Assembly: GCA_038373885.1 (NCBI GenBank)
Contig: JAWZYV010015826.1
Coordinates: 54,111-118,110 of the forward strand
From: Cheiracanthium punctorium
Lineage: Eukaryota; Arthropoda; Arachnida; Araneae; Cheiracanthiidae
Length of the DNA stretch: 64,000 nt
Reading direction: 5' to 3'
This document shows, piece by piece, positions 59,745 to 64,000 of the stretch. Each line of letters starts with the position of its first letter. Position 1 is the stretch's first letter. Both the position numbers and the translations under genes were made by a program. The notes below the pieces were generated by a model. That model was given only the letters and a program-made list of their open reading frames with translations, was not told where the DNA came from and searched no databases.

Positions 59745-60260
59745 TCACTTTTTTGATTCTCGGAAATAAAATAGAGCTGAAAATAGCAAAAAAATCTCTT
59801 AAAAATGAGGGAACGGGTGGATTTTCAGATTTTTAAAGTAGCGCAGATTGTCTTTTATATTTTTATATACAGAATTAAGAAAACTTTTAAACGTACATAA
59901 ATGGTGTAGATGTTATTATGGTTTTTCTTCTTTTTAATCTTCTTGGAGTAATGGCGGTAAACTATTTATATTGAAGTGGTTGTTCAGAATGGTTAGAGAG
60001 GGATTCAAGGATCAACGTAACTATATAGTAGGATGTAACAATACATCCCTCTAGAAGGATAATTTTGTTTGGTCCCTTAAGTATTGTTGTATAAAAGTTT
60101 TACTGTATTAGATGTACCAGAAAATAAAAGTAATGACCTATTTTTACATAAAATTCAAACAAATATTGAATTACAAACAAGCTGCTCCTAAGTATATTAT
60201 TCGTATTTGTTAAATTTTAAAGTGAGAATTTTATAGTGAATACTTTTTTTTATTACGTAG
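59745..60260. repeat. Replaced segment in one unit, with an inverted Helitron scrap
   Basis: The unit after 58811 loses the usual ATTGTCGATTTGATGACTAG stretch here. It has about 500 bp of other sequence before rejoining at TACGTAGTACGTATTTATTA. AAAATCTCTTAAAAATGAGG and GAACGGGTGGATTTTCAGAT match the reverse complement of the Helitron's 5' region, with changes. The remainder is unknown. Confidence 0.7.
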
Positions 60261-63200
60261 TACGTATTTATTAAGCAATCAAGAGACAAGTTCTTATGAT
60301 GCCCTGAAATCGCTCCTTATCGGTATTTTGATGTTCAAACTAATATATCGTTGTAAAGAGAATTATCGTTATAAAGGGAATGAATAGTGAAACGATATTA
60401 ATTTTGTTTTTCATTTCCGACAGTCATGCATCCCTAGGGATAACTGCTTTCACTGGGGGGATCTGCCTATTCACCCTCAAACAGTTAATAATATATATTA
60501 AATGGAATGAGGAGAACATGTTTATAACTTGAGTAATTTTTACAGCCACAAGCTATAGTCAAATAACATTGCCAAAATTTTAGAGAAGCCATAGCCAATA
60601 TATGTGTATCATCACAGGGTTAAAAAATAAATTTTCAATGTCTGAATAATTAAAACCACAAAATTTTCTGTAAAACGTGTTACAGGAAATGCACTCTCAA
60701 GTAACATGTTTGAACTTCATTACAGCAGCAAAACGAAAACAAAACTTAGGCCAAATCGACAGAGGTTGTACGGAGAGCACGTTCAACGGTCCAACCACAT
60801 TTTTATCTTGTCTAGCGGTTCTTGCTTTTGCGGCGACCCAAATGTAAAACAATGATTTACTTCGTGACCCTTGGGCCTGTATTACATTTATAACTGCTTA
60901 TTAATATTCCACTTTAACAAAATGTTGGATTTTCGAAATTAGCCGAGCAAGGCTTCATCATATGCATTTGAAAGATGTTATTATAAAAGTTAGAAATTTA
61001 TAAGAAGTAATTATAAATTGCGTGCTTTAGGTAGGATCTTAAAAATTGATTTAAAGCACATATGGACATATATATGCCAATCACAGCGAAAACACACGAT
61101 AGTAGTCATTGAAAAAAAAATGTGTCTCACGCGGAATCAAAAGTCTTTAAGAACAGATTATCTCAACAGAAAAAATGGCATATATACATATACACATGAA
61201 GGTTAACAGGCATTTCAACCAGAATTTATTTATTATGAAATAATAAAATAAAAATTAAAAAACGTGTTCCCTGTAACTTATGAACTCTCTGGAATTCAGT
61301 AACAGAAAACATTTTGATATAAAAAATAAACTTTTCGTGCTTGGTATTGTCGATTTGATGACTAGAAAATTCAAATTGCACTGTTGCTTATCCCGTAGCA
61401 CGTATTTACGAAGCAAACAAGAGACAAGTTCTTATGATGCCCTGAAATCGCTCCTTATCGGTATTTTGATGTTCAAACTAATATATCGTTGTAAAGAGAA
61501 TTATCGTTATAAAGGGAATCAATAGTGAAACGATATTAATTTTGTTTTCCATTTCCGACAGTCATGCATCCCTAGGGATAACTGCTTTCACTGGGGGGAT
61601 CCGCCTATTCACCCTCAAGCAGTCAATAATATATATTAAATGGAATGATAAGGCCATGTTTATAACTTGAGTAATTTTTACAACCACAAGCTATAGTCAA
61701 ATAACATTGTCAAAATTTTAGAGAAGCCATAGCCAATATATGTGTATCATCACATGGTCAAAAAATAAACTTTCAATGTCTGAATAATTAGAACCACAAA
61801 ATTTTCTGTAAAACGTGTTACAGGAAATGCACTCTCAAGTAACATGTTTGAACTTCATTACAGCAGCAAAACGAAAACAAAACTTAGGCCAAATCGACAG
61901 AGGTTGTACGGAGAGCACGTTCAACGGTCCAACCACATTTTTATCTTGTCCAGCGGTTCTTAACCATGCTTTTGCGGCGACCCAAATGTAAAACAATGAT
62001 TTACTTCGTGACCCTTGGGCCTGTATTACATTTATAACTGCTTATTAATATTCCTCTTTAACAAAATGTTGGATTTTCGAAATTAGCCGAGCAAGGCTTC
62101 ATCATATGCATTTGAAAGATGTTATTATAAAAGTTAGAAATTTATAAGAAGTAATTATAAATTGCGTGCTTTAGGTAGGATCTTAAAAATTGATTTAAAG
62201 CACATATGGACATATATATGCCAATCACAGCGAAAACACACGATAGTAGTCATTGAAAAAAAAATGCGTCTCACGCGGAATCAAAAGTCTTTAAGAACAG
62301 ATTATCTCAACAGAAAAAATTGCATATATACATATACACATGAAGGTTAACAGCCATTTCAACCAGAATTTATTTATTATGAAATAATAAAATTAAAATT
62401 AAAAACCGTGTTCCCTGTAACTTATGAACTCTCTGCAATTCAGTAACAGAAAACATTTTGATATAAAAAATAAACTTTTCGTGCTTGGTATTGTCGATTT
62501 GATGACTAGAAAATTCAAATTGCACTGTTGCTTATCCCGTAGCACGTATTTACGAAGCAAACAAGAGACAAGTTCTTATGATGCCCTGAAATCGCTCCTT
62601 ATCGGTATTTTGATGTTCAAACTAATATATCGTTGTAAAGAGAATTATCGTTATAAAGGGAATCAATAGTGAAACGATATTCATTTTGTTTTTCATTTCC
62701 GACAGTCATGCATCCCTAGGGATAACTGCTTTCACTGGGGGGGATCCGCCTATTCACCCTCAAACAGTTAATAGTATATATTAAATGGAATGAGAAGAAC
62801 ATGTTTATAACTTGAGTAATTTTTACAACCACAAGCTATAGTTAAATAACATTGCCAAAATTTTAGAGAAGCCATAGCCAATATATGTGTATCATCACAT
62901 GGTCAAAAAATAAACTTTCAATGTCTGAATAATTAGAACCACAAAATTTTCTGTAAAACGTGTTACAGGAAATGCACTCTCAAGTAATATGTTTGAACTT
63001 TATCGTTGTTACATCAGCAATACGAAACCAAAACTAAGGAAATATCGACAGAGGTTGTACGGAGAGCACGTTCAACGGTCCAACCACATTTTATCTTGTC
63101 CAGGGGTTCTTAACCTTTTTTTTTTGCGGCGAACCAAATGTAAAACAATGATTTACTTCGCGACCCTTGGGCCTGTATTACAGTTATAAGTGATTATTAA

Positions 63201-63690
63201 TATTCCTTTTTAACAAAATGTTGGATTTTCGAAATTAGCCGAGCAAGGTTTCCTCACTAGCATTTGTAAGATATTCTTATAAAAGTAAGAAGTTATTATA
63301 AATGACGTGCTTTAAATAGGATCTTACTAATTTTTTTAAAGGGTTACCAGTTTTTGTTTTTCGATGCTGCGCTATCTCTGCTCTGAAGAGCATTGCACTG
63401 AGGCAATTTTCCATTTGATCGTGTACTTCCCCTGATGTTCAAATTCGGTAATTTCTGCCAAAGCTAATCCCAAAAATCAGGAAAAAGCAGTTGCCGTTAT
63501 CTCTTCAACTCTTAGAGTAGGGGGCGAGTTAGCGTTTCTCCCGCTTTCACAGCACATCTTGCGTTAACGTTGGAGATCAAGTCTGGATCAAACGATCTCC
63601 ACACTTCATCTATTTTCCATCGTAGCACAGTCCTGACCGCGAAATCAAAAATCTTTATGAACAAATTATCTCAACAGAAATATATATATA

Positions 63691-64000
63691 TCCTCATAAA
63701 TAAAAATGAAATTCTGTTTGTTTGTTTGTTTGATTGATCCGTATACAAATCCACAAAAATGGACCAATCAGCCTGAAATTTTGCACAGATATGTAAAATA
63801 ATATAGAATAAATCATAGTCCACTTTAAAAATTTGAAAGTCCACCCGTTCCCAGAATTTAAGAGATTTTTTTATGTTCTCCCGCAAAAAGCTTTCTGTAA
63901 TTGTAACCCCTGTACTGAAAAAAGTGTGAAATAAGGATCGTGGTTGCCGTGTGTGGCGATTTTGCAGAATAAAAATTTTTAAAATTTAAATAAAAAAAAT
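63691..64000 (+). mobile_element. Non-autonomous Helitron, copy 3, cut by the window edge
   Basis: It starts TCCTCATAAATAAAAATGAA and follows copies 1 and 2 to about 63970. The last 30 bases diverge into A/T-rich sequence, which may be a sequence-end effect. Confidence 0.8.

Larger units (their letters stand above)
44290..64000. repeat. Higher-order tandem array of a 1.14-kb unit
   Basis: The landmark GTCATGCATCCCTAGGGATA occurs at 45142, 46292, 47795, 51238, 52742, 54242, 55377, 58811, 60423, 61561 and 62705. Simple spacing is 1135-1150 bp. It rises to 1500-1504 where a 352-bp TIR element is present and to 3434-3443 where a 2.06-kb Helitron plus an extra block of about 240 bp is present. 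Each unit also has a hAT-like end (CAGGGGTTCTTAACC, GCGACCC) and a pogo-like block (ATCGTTGTAAAGAG, ATCGTTATAAAGGG). The small frames that recur in every unit differ in length and end in different frames, so I read none as a gene. The array leaves the window on the right. Confidence 0.95.

Noticed and set aside
45862..62669. Recurring 70-98 codon frames in the tandem array on both strands
   Set aside because: They repeat because the units are near identical; opposite-strand frames overlap each other and are broken by single-base changes in other units.
63970..64000. Sequence change at the very end of the third Helitron
   Set aside because: Only 30 A/T-rich bases; could be low-quality sequence at a contig end, so no biological claim is made.

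Overview
This is AT-rich nuclear DNA from a eukaryote, most likely an arthropod and possibly a spider or other chelicerate. That guess rests on the mix of Tc1/mariner, hAT, piggyBac-type and Helitron elements, and I hold it at low confidence. The only intact genes I can defend are two tRNA genes. Almost everything else is transposable-element debris, nested insertions and tandem repeats. No intact protein-coding gene of more than about 130 codons was found.

Layout. 1-2.9 kb is gene-free. 2.9-9.9 kb is a nested block: a 5.2-kb Tc1/mariner-superfamily element (4197-9365) with long terminal inverted repeats and a broken transposase gene. It was hit by a double TTAA-flanked hairpin MITE, a deleted mariner and a hAT-type MITE. 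10.1-11.2 kb is a four-copy, 272-bp tandem array. 13.6-17.7 kb is a second nested stack, hAT inside hAT, with a further hAT MITE, a long-inverted-repeat element, a SINE and a mariner derivative. At 19.5-19.65 kb lie tRNA-Glu(TTC) and tRNA-Gln(CTG) on the minus strand, 4 bp apart. 20.1-23.4 kb is a composite element holding a snap-back repeat, a minisatellite and a remnant that looks like the C-terminal end of an endonuclease. 24-43 kb is a scatter of MITEs, SINEs, a non-LTR retrotransposon tail and diverged duplicated repeats.

From about 44.3 kb to the window end (about 19.7 kb) there is a higher-order tandem array. The basic unit is about 1.14 kb. Some units carry a 352-bp TIR element and some a 2.06-kb non-autonomous Helitron. 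Three to four units plus one Helitron make a super-unit of about 7.3-7.6 kb. The array runs off the right edge.

Target-site duplications could be read directly for many insertions (TTAA, TA, or 8 bp), so the order of several insertions can be reconstructed. The most interesting items are the Helitron-containing higher-order array, the family of TTAA MITEs with a roughly 105-bp near-perfect internal hairpin, the close tRNA pair that may be co-transcribed, and the minisatellite/endonuclease-like element at 21.5-22.8 kb. All repeat identities are by eye; no alignment or database search was run.
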